Source: Treponema sp. (GTDB lineage Bacteria > Spirochaetota > Spirochaetia > Treponematales > Breznakiellaceae). From it: a stretch of DNA of 60,546 nt. Shown piece by piece: positions 51,119 through 59,330 of this stretch. The stretch is taken from assembly GCA_031266075.1 (NCBI GenBank), contig JAISBS010000057.1, positions 1-60,546 of the forward strand, in the 5' to 3' direction. Both the position numbers and the translations under genes were made by a program. Under the pieces are notes generated by a model. It was not told the DNA's origin. It made no database searches and saw only the letters and a list, made by a program, of their open reading frames with translations. Each line of letters begins with the position of its first letter. The first letter of the stretch is position 1.

Positions 51119-53158
51119 TTTCTTCTCCGCCGCCCGCGCCTGGGAGAGTTCCTCCACCGCCTTTACCAGATCCCCGTCTTTGCCGATTTCCGCCATGGAC
51201 GCGGGGAGCCGGTAGGTCCAGTTAAATTCATTGCTGGTGCCCGGCACATTGATCCGTTCCGCGGCGGGGTCTTCCGCATACCATTTGTTGGAAAGGTGGA
51301 GCAGATCCTGGATTTGAAAGACCCGGAACCGGGATGCGGCGGCGGCGGTTTTGGAAAGAACCAGTTTGGCGGAACCGGGATTGTAAATCCTCGGCAGGGA
51401 AGGAACGCCGAGAAAGCCCGCAAACAGTTCCTGATCCGCCTCCCGTTCCCACCATTCCCGGACGGTGGAGCTGTCGTGGACCGCCGGGGTGCAGACCGAA
51501 AGTTCCGGGTATTCGTCAAAGGGGATATAGGGCTTTCCCTCCTGATCCCAGGCCCGGTGCCAGCGGACCACCCGAAGGCCCAGGATGCCGAGTTTGGCCA
51601 GCACCCGGGGAACGCAGTCCGGCACCGCCCCCAGGTCTTCCGCGCAGGGCAGCATGGCGGATGCGGATGCCAGGACTGAAAGGAGTTTGCCGCCCTGGGC
51701 CTCCCAGATTTTTTCGGATTCAAGGCGTTTTTTTTCCGTCAGGGTTTCCAGTTCCTGTTTTTCCTCCGCCGAAAGGCTGGCATAGGCCCGGGAATTCCTG
51801 AAATGCCAGGCGGGAAAAAACGAGTCTTTTTCGTATTCCAGAAAAAGCCGGTTATGCCAGGCTCCGATCAGGTAATCCCGGGCCGCGGGGTGGAGACCCA
51901 GGGCGTCGATGTCTTTTTCGCAATGGATGGTATCCTTGAAGAGCCAGAGTTCTTCGTTTCCAATCTGGTTCAGGGCTTTGGCAAAAACCTGTTCCGCGGC
52001 GGCGGCAATGTCCGCCTCCTGAAACTCCCCGTCCTGGCTGTTCCGCAGACTGTCCCAGACTTCCCCGGTGGGGACATGGGGCCGGGATACCCAGCGGATC
52101 CGCCCCTTGTCAAAGCCCAGAGACTTGAGATCCCGGAGCGTTACCGGACTGTAGGGCATATAGCGTCCCAGAGCGGCGGAGTGATCCCCCCGGCCCGCGG
52201 CCCAGATTCGGAAGAAACCCAGCACATGGTCGATCCGGTATGCCTGGTAGTATTTTTCCGCCGCCGCCAGCCGCCGCCGCCACCAGTCGTAATCATCCTG
52301 AGCCTGGGCTTCCCAGCTGTAAATGGGGAAACCCCAGTTTTGGCCTCCGGTGCTATACATATCCGGGGGCGCCCCGGCGGAAAAATTCCGGTTGAAAATT
52401 TCCGGGTGGGCCCAGGCATCACAGGAGTCCTCGTTCATCAAAATGGGAAGGTCTCCTTCCAGCAGGATGCCCAGGTTTTTTACCGCTTGAGCGGCTTTGC
52501 GGAACTGAGCGTCCAGGGCCTCCTGAATCCAGGCCCAAAAGAGATGTTCCTCCCGGAATTTTTCATTCCCCCAGAGGCTTTCAATATCCTTTGGGCTCAC
52601 TTCCCGGTGTTCCGTCCATTCTTTCCAGCTTTTTTCGCCGTTCGCTTCTTTCAGGCGGCGGTACACCGCATATTCCCTGATCCAGGGATTGGCGTCGATC
52701 CAGGCCGCCAAAGACCCCCCGGGCCCGGCTTTTTTGGCAATTTCCGGCTTGTTGGCGGCGTATAGTTCCCGGAGAATCTCCAGTTTGGCCCGCAGAACCT
52801 GGTAATGGGAAAACCGGGCGTTTTTTTCAAAAGCCGCCCCGTATCCGGCGATTTTTTTTGCCGCCGCCGATGCCGCGGCCCCAGCCCGGCCAAATTCTTC
52901 CAGGTCTTCGATCCGCAGATACAGGGGGTGCAGTCCAAAGGCGGTAAGGCTGCTGTAGGGGGAGCTTTCGTAGCCCGTATCATTCACCGGCAGAATTTGG
53001 ATGAGTCCCAGCCCCATTTTTTTGCAGAGCGCCGCAAAATCCGCCAGATCGGGAAATTCACCCACTCCCATGCCGCCCTTGCCCCTCAGGGCCCCGACAG
53101 GAACCGCCGTCCCGGTCAACCGTCCGGGCAGCCCGCTTTTTTCTTGAGCCCTGGCCAT
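51113..53158 (-). CDS. malQ: 4-alpha-glucanotransferase (amylomaltase)
   Basis: A 681-residue GH77 enzyme. The N-terminal GMGVGEFPDLADFA, the YQAYRIDHVLGFFR segment with the nucleophile Asp, EDLGAVPDCVPRVLAKLGI with the acid Glu, and VRWHR with the C-terminal HDSSTVREWW are the family landmarks. It transfers alpha-1,4-glucan segments during maltodextrin or glycogen use. The ATG at 53158 has a strong GAGGAGG site; in-frame starts further upstream would read through repeat sequence and are rejected. Confidence 0.92.
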   Translation of the reverse strand: MARAQEKSGLPGRLTGTAVPVGALRGKGGMGVGEFPDLADFAALCKKMGLGLIQILPVNDTGYESSPYSSLTAFGLHPLYLRIEDLEEFGRAGAAASAAAKKIAGYGAAFEKNARFSHYQVLRAKLEILRELYAANKPEIAKKAGPGGSLAAWIDANPWIREYAVYRRLKEANGEKSWKEWTEHREVSPKDIESLWGNEKFREEHLFWAWIQEALDAQFRKAAQAVKNLGILLEGDLPILMNEDSCDAWAHPEIFNRNFSAGAPPDMYSTGGQNWGFPIYSWEAQAQDDYDWWRRRLAAAEKYYQAYRIDHVLGFFRIWAAGRGDHSAALGRYMPYSPVTLRDLKSLGFDKGRIRWVSRPHVPTGEVWDSLRNSQDGEFQEADIAAAAEQVFAKALNQIGNEELWLFKDTIHCEKDIDALGLHPAARDYLIGAWHNRLFLEYEKDSFFPAWHFRNSRAYASLSAEEKQELETLTEKKRLESEKIWEAQGGKLLSVLASASAMLPCAEDLGAVPDCVPRVLAKLGILGLRVVRWHRAWDQEGKPYIPFDEYPELSVCTPAVHDSSTVREWWEREADQELFAGFLGVPSLPRIYNPGSAKLVLSKTAAAASRFRVFQIQDLLHLSNKWYAEDPAAERINVPGTSNEFNWTYRLPASMAEIGKDGDLVKAVEELSQARAAEKKS

Positions 53159-53230
53159 AGGAACCTCCTCGGAGACCATATAAAGTGCCCTCCGGTTTGT
53201 TAAATGTGATTGGTACGCCAATGGATAAAG

Positions 53231-53314
53231 GAGCTTGTTCCAAAATCCGGTTGGTTTCGGAACAAGCTCGAAATTCCAAGGCAGCTGTTCCAAAAACTGA
53301 AGTTTTGGGACAGC
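53231..53314. repeat. Two dispersed hairpin repeats, family 1, copies b and c
   Basis: Copy b (53231-53269) has an 11-bp perfect stem GAGCTTGTTCC/GGAACAAGCTC. Copy c (53284-53314) has GCTGTTCCAAAAC pairing with GTTTTGGGACAGC (one G-U). They stand 14 bp apart, upstream of malQ and of the DUF4062 gene. Confidence 0.7.
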
Positions 53315-53352
53315 CTCAAGTATAACGCCAAATAAAGGAGAGGTAAACAGAA

Positions 53353-53433
53353 ATGAAAAAATTAAGCCCCCGGATTCCGCCGGCTGCTACCGGCTGCCGC
53401 GGCGCACATCCCGGATGGACAGGAACCGCCTAA
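53353..53433 (+). CDS. Possible 26-residue leader ORF
   Basis: An ATG at 53353 follows an unusually good AAAGGAGAGG site and opens a 26-codon frame (MKKLSPRIPPAATG... ending TAA at 53431). It precedes the DUF4062 gene by 42 bp. The codons are ordinary and no family is evident. It may be a leader peptide or chance; the ribosome site is the main support. Confidence 0.3.
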   Translation: MKKLSPRIPPAATGCRGAHPGWTGTA

Positions 53434-53475
53434 ATCGCCGGGTTTTTTTGCCGATGATCAACCAAAGGAGTCATA

Positions 53476-54495
53476 ATGACAAACCTGATGGCGAAGAAGT
53501 ACCATGTCTTTATCGGTTCAACCCTGGATGACCTGAAAAATGAACGGCGGATTCTGCCGCGGATCGTTATGGAACTGGGGCATATTCCCGTTACGGTGGA
53601 CTGTTTTGATATGTCCAACGGGAATGATCAACTGTTGATTAAAAAAAATCTTGAAGAATGTGATTACTATCTGGCCCTGATCGCCCACAAGCTGGGCCCG
53701 CAGGGTGCAAAATCCTCCCTGGAAACCGAATGTGCCTGGGCGGTGAAAAAGGGCGTCCCTGTCATCGCCCTTATTATTGACGAAAAGGCCCGGTGGAAGG
53801 CCGCAAAAAAGGAGCAGGAACCGGAGGCCCGGCAAAAACTTGAGGATTTTAAAAAAAAGCTGGCGGATCATACCCACGAAACCTGGCTCAACGCTTCTGA
53901 TCTGGGCCAAAAAGCCCAAAGCCTTTTGATTCAGGAAATGAACCTAAACCCCAGGGCGGGGTGGATTTGCGCTGCCCAGGCAATTGACCCTTCGGTGGCC
54001 AATGAGCTTTCCCGGTTGAGCGTTGAAAACGAAGATCTGAAACAGCAGATCAGGCTGAACAGCGGGGACATCGGGGGCAAGATTCGGGAGCAGATGAAAC
54101 AGGTCCTCAAGCTGATGGCCCTTAACAAGGTGTTTTTAAGCTTTTACTACAGCGGCGGGGATAATTGGGAAAATACCCGGCAATTCCGCTACCTGAGGAT
54201 TTTTAAGCTCCTGGCCCCTGAACTTTCTCTGGGGAAAACGCCGGGGGAAATTTCCCGGTTTTTGGGAAATGTTCTGAACCCGGATCTGGAAAAAACGGTT
54301 CGCAAGAATTACCCCACTCCGTCCAACACAATCAAAAAACTTATGGCGGATTTTGCCCTCCTGAAACTGGTGAAACATTCCGGCCAGGGCGACAACGAGG
54401 TCTGGAAAATAACCGAATACGGAGAAGAAGTCTTTTCGGCCTACCGGATGCGCCAGATGGAACGGACCTTTACGAAAAACGCCAGGGGAAAGTGA
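53476..54495 (+). CDS. DUF4062 (TIR-like) protein with C-terminal winged-helix region
   Basis: A 339-residue protein. Residues 8-110 match DUF4062: KKYHVFIGSTLDDLKNER, GHIPVTVDCFDMSN and a CDYYLALIAHKLGP strand, a fold related to TIR domains. A coiled-coil stretch follows (about 180-215, NEDLKQQIRLNSGD). The C-terminal 110 residues look like a winged helix (LMADFALLKLVKHSGQGDNEVWKITEYG). DUF4062 proteins occur in suspected immune or signalling systems, and the gene lies in an IS-rich zone, but no partner gene is adjacent. The ATG has AAAGGAG upstream. Confidence 0.75.
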   Translation: MTNLMAKKYHVFIGSTLDDLKNERRILPRIVMELGHIPVTVDCFDMSNGNDQLLIKKNLEECDYYLALIAHKLGPQGAKSSLETECAWAVKKGVPVIALIIDEKARWKAAKKEQEPEARQKLEDFKKKLADHTHETWLNASDLGQKAQSLLIQEMNLNPRAGWICAAQAIDPSVANELSRLSVENEDLKQQIRLNSGDIGGKIREQMKQVLKLMALNKVFLSFYYSGGDNWENTRQFRYLRIFKLLAPELSLGKTPGEISRFLGNVLNPDLEKTVRKNYPTPSNTIKKLMADFALLKLVKHSGQGDNEVWKITEYGEEVFSAYRMRQMERTFTKNARGK

Positions 54496-54604
54496 ACGAC
54501 CGGGAACCTGGCCGGGGCTGCCGGAGCTTCCCATGGGCCGGAGACGCCAAATCCCCTCCGGCGGGCCTTGTCTCCCGCCGGCGAATTTTATCCGGTTCCG
54601 GTAC

Positions 54605-55441
54605 TCAGGGCCGGGCGTAACAGTACAGGCATCCGGCGGGGCAGTCTCCGTAGCGGCCAATATCCACCGCCGCCGCGCAACGGCAATGGGGCCGCTGGTT
54701 TTTGTCTTTGCCGCCCGCTGCTATACCCCAGAGATCCCGAATAAGTCCGCCGTCAACGCAGGCCCCCGGCGCAATGCCCAGCGGCGAAAGGTCTTCCGCC
54801 CCGGCGCAGCTTTGAATTTCCATCCCCGCAGCCCCGGCGATTTTTGCCAGATCCCCCAGAAGGCCGCGGGCCTGGGGGAGGAGCCGCCCTTCACGGTCCG
54901 CCGCGGGCAGAACCCGGAGGCCGCCGCTTTGCTCCAGCGCCTCCAGCCGCCGTTTTGCCCCCCGGTATTCGTCATACAAACTGATAATGACCCGCCGGAT
55001 TTTTCCCCGGAACCGCCGGGCCAGGGCGGAAAAATTTTCCCGGTGAAAGGCCGCATCGGTCAGGCTGCTCAAAAACACCGGATCGTAGCGCCAGATCACC
55101 CGGCGGGGCCCGGTTTGTTCCGCCAGTTCCCCCATGGCATCGCTTATGGCCGCCGCGTCCGGCGCATGGGGCTCCAGCAGGGCGGGGTAGCCGGTGAGCG
55201 TTACCATAACATAAAAGCGGTAACCCCGCCGATTCAGTTCCCCGGTGCGGGCCAAAAGAGGCCGGGGATCCCGGGTCCAGAAGACCAGTACTTCCGCCTC
55301 CGCCGGGGAAAGGCCGACCCGCCGGATCTGGCGTGCGTTAAAGGGATTGACGGCCTCCACAAAACCCGCGTCCAGCCGGCCCATAAACCAGTCAAACTGA
55401 AACCGGGGGATATCGCAGCGCCGGGAAATACTGACGATCAT
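54605..55441 (-). CDS. DUF1848 family protein
   Basis: A 278-residue protein matching DUF1848. It starts MIVSISRRCDIPRF, contains VLVFWTRDPRPLL and YRFYVMVTLTGYP, and ends with the cysteine-rich CRCAAAVDIGRYGDCPAGCLYCYA. The terminal CxxGCxYCYA resembles an Fe-S ligand motif, so a metal-dependent activity is plausible but unproven. It is transcribed away from rpmH. Function is unknown in the family. Confidence 0.82.
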   Translation of the reverse strand: MIVSISRRCDIPRFQFDWFMGRLDAGFVEAVNPFNARQIRRVGLSPAEAEVLVFWTRDPRPLLARTGELNRRGYRFYVMVTLTGYPALLEPHAPDAAAISDAMGELAEQTGPRRVIWRYDPVFLSSLTDAAFHRENFSALARRFRGKIRRVIISLYDEYRGAKRRLEALEQSGGLRVLPAADREGRLLPQARGLLGDLAKIAGAAGMEIQSCAGAEDLSPLGIAPGACVDGGLIRDLWGIAAGGKDKNQRPHCRCAAAVDIGRYGDCPAGCLYCYARP

Positions 55442-55481
55442 GACTCTTGATCATTATACACCATTTTTTTATACTAACGAG

Positions 55482-55512
55482 GCTGTTCCGGGGCTTGGGT
55501 TTTTGGGGCAGC
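55482..55512. repeat. Dispersed hairpin repeat, family 1, copy d (diverged)
   Basis: GCTGTTCC pairs with GGGGCAGC only through G-U pairs; the loop is GC-richer than in other copies. It lies between the DUF1848 gene and rpmH. Confidence 0.45.
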
Positions 55513-55563
55513 GGCCTTTAATGTGATCGTATGAACCTTTATATATAGACAGGAGTAAATCCC

Positions 55564-55719
55564 ATGAAACGGACTTATCAACCCAGTAAGGTAAAAAGGA
55601 ACCGCAAATTCGGGTTCCGGGCCCGGATGAAAACCCGGGGCGGCAGGCTGATACTCAAACGCCGGAGGGCCAAGGGCCGGATTAAACTCAGCGCCGCGGA
55701 CGAGAAAAAGCCTTATTAA
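55564..55719 (+). CDS. rpmH: 50S ribosomal protein L34
   Basis: A 51-residue basic protein, [20 protein letters not shown] followed by [19 protein letters not shown], the near-invariant L34 sequence. AGGAG lies 8 bases before the ATG. It heads the conserved rpmH-rnpA-yidD-yidC-jag block often found near the replication origin, though no dnaA or DnaA-box cluster was seen here. Confidence 0.97.
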   Translation: MKRTYQPSKVKRNRKFGFRARMKTRGGRLILKRRRAKGRIKLSAADEKKPY

Positions 55720-55768
55720 CGGTCAAACAGGCGAATTTCCCTCTTTCCGGTTCAGGCGGAAGGAGCAT

Positions 55769-56083
55769 TTGAGGGAAAAGGGCCGGATTCGGGAAGTTTT
55801 TAACCGGGGCAGGAGCCTTGGCGCTCAGGGGGCGAAGCTTTTTGCGTTAAAAAATGACCTTGAGTACAACCGGATATGCTTCGCCCTGCCCCGGAAATTC
55901 GGAAATGCGGTGGAACGGAACCGGGCCCGGCGTTTGGGCCGGGAGGCGTACCGGCAGTTACGGCCCCGGCTGCGGGGCGGCTTTGACCTGGTTTTGCTGG
56001 TCTACCCCAAAGGCGCGGATTTTGCCCGCCGGATGGAGCAGCTGCAATTCCTGTCCGCCAAAGCCGGATTATTGCGGGAATGA
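55769..56083 (+). CDS. rnpA: Ribonuclease P protein component
   Basis: At least 104 residues. EKGRIREVFNRGRSLGAQG, the basic RNR-type motif in GNAVERNRARRLGREAYRQL, and the C-terminal LVYPKGADFA match RnpA. It aids the RNase P RNA in maturing tRNA 5' ends. The TTG at 55769 has GGAAGGAG upstream, but homologous sequence (FRFRRKEH) continues in frame before it with no ATG, GTG or TTG. The true start may be a rare codon nearer rpmH. Confidence 0.88.
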   Translation: MREKGRIREVFNRGRSLGAQGAKLFALKNDLEYNRICFALPRKFGNAVERNRARRLGREAYRQLRPRLRGGFDLVLLVYPKGADFARRMEQLQFLSAKAGLLRE

Positions 56084-56086
56084 AAT

Positions 56087-56305
56087 ATGGCGCCGGCACG
56101 GAACCTTGTCCTTTTTTTGATCCGGTTTTACCAGAAGGCGATTTCCCCCCATTTCCCTTCCAGTTGCAGGTATTATCCGACTTGTTCCGCCTATGCCTGC
56201 GAAGCGGTGGTGAAATACGGCGTTTTTCGCGGTTTGATGCTGGCGTTCAGGCGGATTCTGCGCTGCCATCCCTTTCATCCGGGCGGATATGACCCGGTGC
56301 CCTGA
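56087..56305 (+). CDS. yidD: Membrane protein insertion efficiency factor YidD
   Basis: A 72-residue protein with [35 protein letters not shown] and a C-terminal [14 protein letters not shown], the YidD signature with its conserved cysteines. It assists membrane protein insertion with YidC, encoded next. It starts 3 bp after rnpA. Confidence 0.95.
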   Translation: MAPARNLVLFLIRFYQKAISPHFPSSCRYYPTCSAYACEAVVKYGVFRGLMLAFRRILRCHPFHPGGYDPVP

Positions 56306-56346
56306 AAATACAGGGGCGGCGTTTTTAAAACAGAGCAGGAATTTGA

Positions 56347-56396
56347 GGTTGTTCCAAAACCCGGTCGGCGCGAACCTTTGGTTCGATGGAACAGCC
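56347..56396. repeat. Dispersed hairpin repeat, family 1, copy e, in the yidC leader
   Basis: GGTTGTTCC pairs with GGAACAGCC; a smaller CGAACC-TTT-GGTTCG hairpin is nested inside. It ends 22 bases before the yidC start. Confidence 0.6.
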
Positions 56397-56418
56397 CGTG
56401 TTACATAAGGAAATATTT

Positions 56419-58275
56419 ATGGAAAAAAATACCGTATTGGCGATTGTGCTTTCGGTTGCCGTGATTCTGGTTTTTGCCCTTGTGCAGGGCCGGGTGTCCG
56501 CTGCCCGGCAGGTTTCCGGGGCCGCCCCGTCCGGGGCCCCCGCGGTTTCCGGCGAACAGGCTCCCCCGGAATTGTCCCCGGCCCCGGCTCCCGGCCCGGC
56601 CCCGGTTTCCGCCCCCGCCGCGGATGGTCTTGCCGGAGACGGGGCCGCCGGACTCCCCGACGCGGGGCCCGCGGCGGAAGAGCGGGTTACCATTGAGATT
56701 CCCGGCAAGCCCGGCAAGGACGGGAAAACGCAGCCCATGGTTACGGTGGTTTTGAGCAGTGCCGGCGGCGATTTAGTGTCCTGGAAACTCCGGGAACACC
56801 GGGACAAGGACGACTTTGTGGAAATGGTGCTGGCCGGGGATGCGGAGCCCCATGCCTTTACCGTGGCCTTCGGCAACCTGAACGCCCGCCCGGTAACGGA
56901 ATTTTTTTACGTGAACCGCATTTCCGACTATACGGTGGAATTTTACCGGGATTTTACCCTGCCCGCCGCGGGAACCAGGGCGGAACCGGGCCGTTTTCGG
57001 CTGACCAAACGCTACACCTTTAAGCCACAGGAATATATGTTTGAACTGACCCTGATTCTGGACGGGGGCTATTCGGTTCCGGGCTTCAACTTCTCCGGCG
57101 CCGCCTATACCTTGGCTTTTGGCCCCCAAATCGGGCCCGAATTTGAAAAACTCGACGGACGGTACGATTCCCGCAGCTACCTGACATACATGAACGGCAA
57201 GCGGCGAACCGAAAAGGTCAACGACAGCAAGCCGGAGATCATCAGCTCCCGGCCCACTTGGGCGGCCATCGCGGGAAAATATTTCGCCTTTATCGCCATC
57301 CCCTATCTGGCCCAGTATGACCTGAATTTCTCCACCCGGGACGAACCGGGCCTTTCCGCCGCTTCCCGGCTCAACATTATCCGGCCCCCTCTGAGTACCG
57401 CCAGGACGGAGGACACGTACCGTTTTTATCTGGGCCCCAAAACCCAGGATGTCCTTACCCTATACAACAATGGCAGCAACGCCTACGGCCTTAAGGATAT
57501 GCAGCTTATCGAGGCGGCCAACAGCAAAGGCTTTCTCAGCCCGCTGGAAAAAGCCCTCAAATGGTTCCTCCTCATTTTTTACCGGCTCATTCCCAATTAC
57601 GGGGTGGCGATCATCCTCCTGACCCTGTTGGTAAAAGTGCTGTTCTTCCCCCTGACCAAAAAGGGCTCCGAGGCGACCCTGCGGATGCAGGCCATCGCCC
57701 CGAAGATCAAGGAACTGCAGGCCAAATACAAGGACAATCCCCAGAAGATGAACGCCGAAATGGCGGAGTTCTATAAAAAGGAAGGCTACAACCCCCTGTC
57801 GGGCTGCCTCCCCATGCTGCTCCAGATACCAATCTTTATCGCCATGTATAACCTGTTTAACAACCACTTTGACCTTCGGGGAGCCCTGTTTATCCCTGGG
57901 TGGATTCCCGATCTGTCGGTTCCTGAAGCGGTGTATACCTTTTCAAATTTCCGCCTGCCCTTCCTCGGCTGGAACGCCGTCCGGCTGCTGCCCTTTATCT
58001 ATCTGGGCTCACAACTACTGTACGGCAAAGTAACCCAAACCCCGGATCAGCAGAGCAACGCCCAGATGAAGATGATGCTCTATGTGATGCCCATCATGTT
58101 TTTCTTCATTCTGTACGATATGCCTTCCGGGCTGCTTATTTACTGGATTTTTTCCAACATTCTGTCCATGGTTCAGCAGGTGGCGATCAACAAGTACCTG
58201 GCGCCGAAACGGGCGGCCCAGGCCGCGGCTCAGGCTGCGCCGGTTATCGCCCCGAAACGGAAAAAGAGAAAATAG
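56419..58275 (+). CDS. yidC: Membrane protein insertase YidC
   Basis: A 618-residue insertase. It has an N-terminal signal anchor (TVLAIVLSVAVILVFALV), a Pro/Ala/Gly-rich stretch (about residues 35-85), the periplasmic P1 domain (about 90-350), then the five-helix core with NYGVAIILLTLLVKVLFFPLT, MNAEMAEFYKKEGYNPLSGCLP and a Lys/Arg-rich tail (APKRKKRK). It inserts proteins with or without Sec. The ATG at 56419 follows AAGGAA; an in-frame ATG at 56386 lies inside repeat copy e and is rejected. Confidence 0.95.
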   Translation: MEKNTVLAIVLSVAVILVFALVQGRVSAARQVSGAAPSGAPAVSGEQAPPELSPAPAPGPAPVSAPAADGLAGDGAAGLPDAGPAAEERVTIEIPGKPGKDGKTQPMVTVVLSSAGGDLVSWKLREHRDKDDFVEMVLAGDAEPHAFTVAFGNLNARPVTEFFYVNRISDYTVEFYRDFTLPAAGTRAEPGRFRLTKRYTFKPQEYMFELTLILDGGYSVPGFNFSGAAYTLAFGPQIGPEFEKLDGRYDSRSYLTYMNGKRRTEKVNDSKPEIISSRPTWAAIAGKYFAFIAIPYLAQYDLNFSTRDEPGLSAASRLNIIRPPLSTARTEDTYRFYLGPKTQDVLTLYNNGSNAYGLKDMQLIEAANSKGFLSPLEKALKWFLLIFYRLIPNYGVAIILLTLLVKVLFFPLTKKGSEATLRMQAIAPKIKELQAKYKDNPQKMNAEMAEFYKKEGYNPLSGCLPMLLQIPIFIAMYNLFNNHFDLRGALFIPGWIPDLSVPEAVYTFSNFRLPFLGWNAVRLLPFIYLGSQLLYGKVTQTPDQQSNAQMKMMLYVMPIMFFFILYDMPSGLLIYWIFSNILSMVQQVAINKYLAPKRAAQAAAQAAPVIAPKRKKRK

Positions 58276-58419
58276 GGGCCGCCAGGACGGTTTGAAAAAG
58301 GCGTATGATACCGGACTAAAAGTCCGCAGGATGTCCGGGAACCAACCTCGAACCGGAGGTTCGCGCTTCCTGGACTCCCTCAGCGTTTCTACAACAATTT
58401 CTTTCACGAGGAGTGCGTT

Positions 58420-59175
58420 ATGGTATATGAATTTGAAGGCCGCACCGAAAAAGAGGCAATCGACCGGGCGGCGGAAGAGCTGGGTCTTGAAAAAGACGAT
58501 TTTGACGTGGAGATTCTTGAAACCCGGCATCAGGGTCTGTTCAAAAAAGGGTATGTGAAAATAAAAGTCCACACGGATCAATCCGTGACGGGGCAGCCCG
58601 AGACCGGTTATGCCGCGCCGCCCCGGACGGATGGGGCCGGTGGGGATGAAAGCGTCCCGGCCAGGGAGAAAGGAGGGGTATACAGTCAGGCGGTGTTTGG
58701 CGACCCCGAAGCCAAAAACGACTTTGAACAGGCGATGCTCGAATTTGTGGAAGGCCTTATCGATAAAATGGGATACAGCGGCAAGGTCTCCGTTCTTTTC
58801 CGGGAGGATCGCAAACTCGGCCTGAAAATCGATTCCGAATATTCATCGATCCTGATTGGCAAAAAGGGCAAAAATCTGGACGCCCTCCAGCTTTTGGCGA
58901 ACAGCCGCGCGGGGAAGCTGGGCCGCGATGATATCAGGATTATTCTGGACAGCGAAAACTACCGGATCCGCCGGGAAGAATCCCTGGTCCGTCTGGCCTA
59001 TACCGTGGCCGACCGGATCCGGGAAAACCGGGGCTCCGTCCTTCTGGAACCGATGAACCCCTTTGACCGCCGCCTGATCCATACCACCCTGAACGACATT
59101 GCCGATGTGGAAACTAAAAGCGAAGGCGAGGGAATGTATAAACGGGTCCGGGTGTATTATCGCGGATTGAAGTAA
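58420..59175 (+). CDS. jag: RNA-binding protein Jag/KhpB
   Basis: A 251-residue protein with an N-terminal Jag domain (EFEGRTEKEAIDRAAEELGL), a Gly/Pro-rich linker (about 60-90), a KH domain with ILIGKKGKNLDALQLL, and an R3H domain with MNPFDRRLIHTTL. KhpB works with KhpA as an RNA chaperone and affects cell division in Gram-positives. The ATG has GAGGAG upstream. The 144-bp gap from yidC contains two small hairpins (GGACT-AAA-AGTCC; AACCTC...GGAGGTT). Confidence 0.92.
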   Translation: MVYEFEGRTEKEAIDRAAEELGLEKDDFDVEILETRHQGLFKKGYVKIKVHTDQSVTGQPETGYAAPPRTDGAGGDESVPAREKGGVYSQAVFGDPEAKNDFEQAMLEFVEGLIDKMGYSGKVSVLFREDRKLGLKIDSEYSSILIGKKGKNLDALQLLANSRAGKLGRDDIRIILDSENYRIRREESLVRLAYTVADRIRENRGSVLLEPMNPFDRRLIHTTLNDIADVETKSEGEGMYKRVRVYYRGLK

Positions 59176-59181
59176 AAGAAA

Positions 59182-59262
59182 GCTCCGGAAACCCCGGTTG
59201 GGTTTTCAGGACTTCCCTAAAAACATTAGAGTTGTTTAAAAACTTCAGTTTTTGAACAAGTC
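59182..59262. repeat. Adjacent copies of hairpin families 2 and 1
   Basis: 59182-59220 repeats the family 2 sequence of 49136-49178 (GGAAACCCCGG...TTCCCTA). 59230-59262 is family 1 copy f. Both follow the jag stop and may end its transcript. Confidence 0.6.
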
Positions 59263-59330
59263 CATTCGCGTATCCCCCTGGAGCTTTGAAGGGGACTGTT
59301 ACCTCGTGCGGTGAATGGGGGTTATTAATT

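Noticed and set aside
55450-55563. Replication origin next to rpmH
   Set aside because: The rpmH-rnpA-yidC block is often near oriC, but no cluster of DnaA boxes or dnaA gene is visible here.
56375-56390. GGTTCGA resembling a tRNA T-loop
   Set aside because: It is the nested hairpin of repeat copy e; no acceptor, D or anticodon arm can be built around it.
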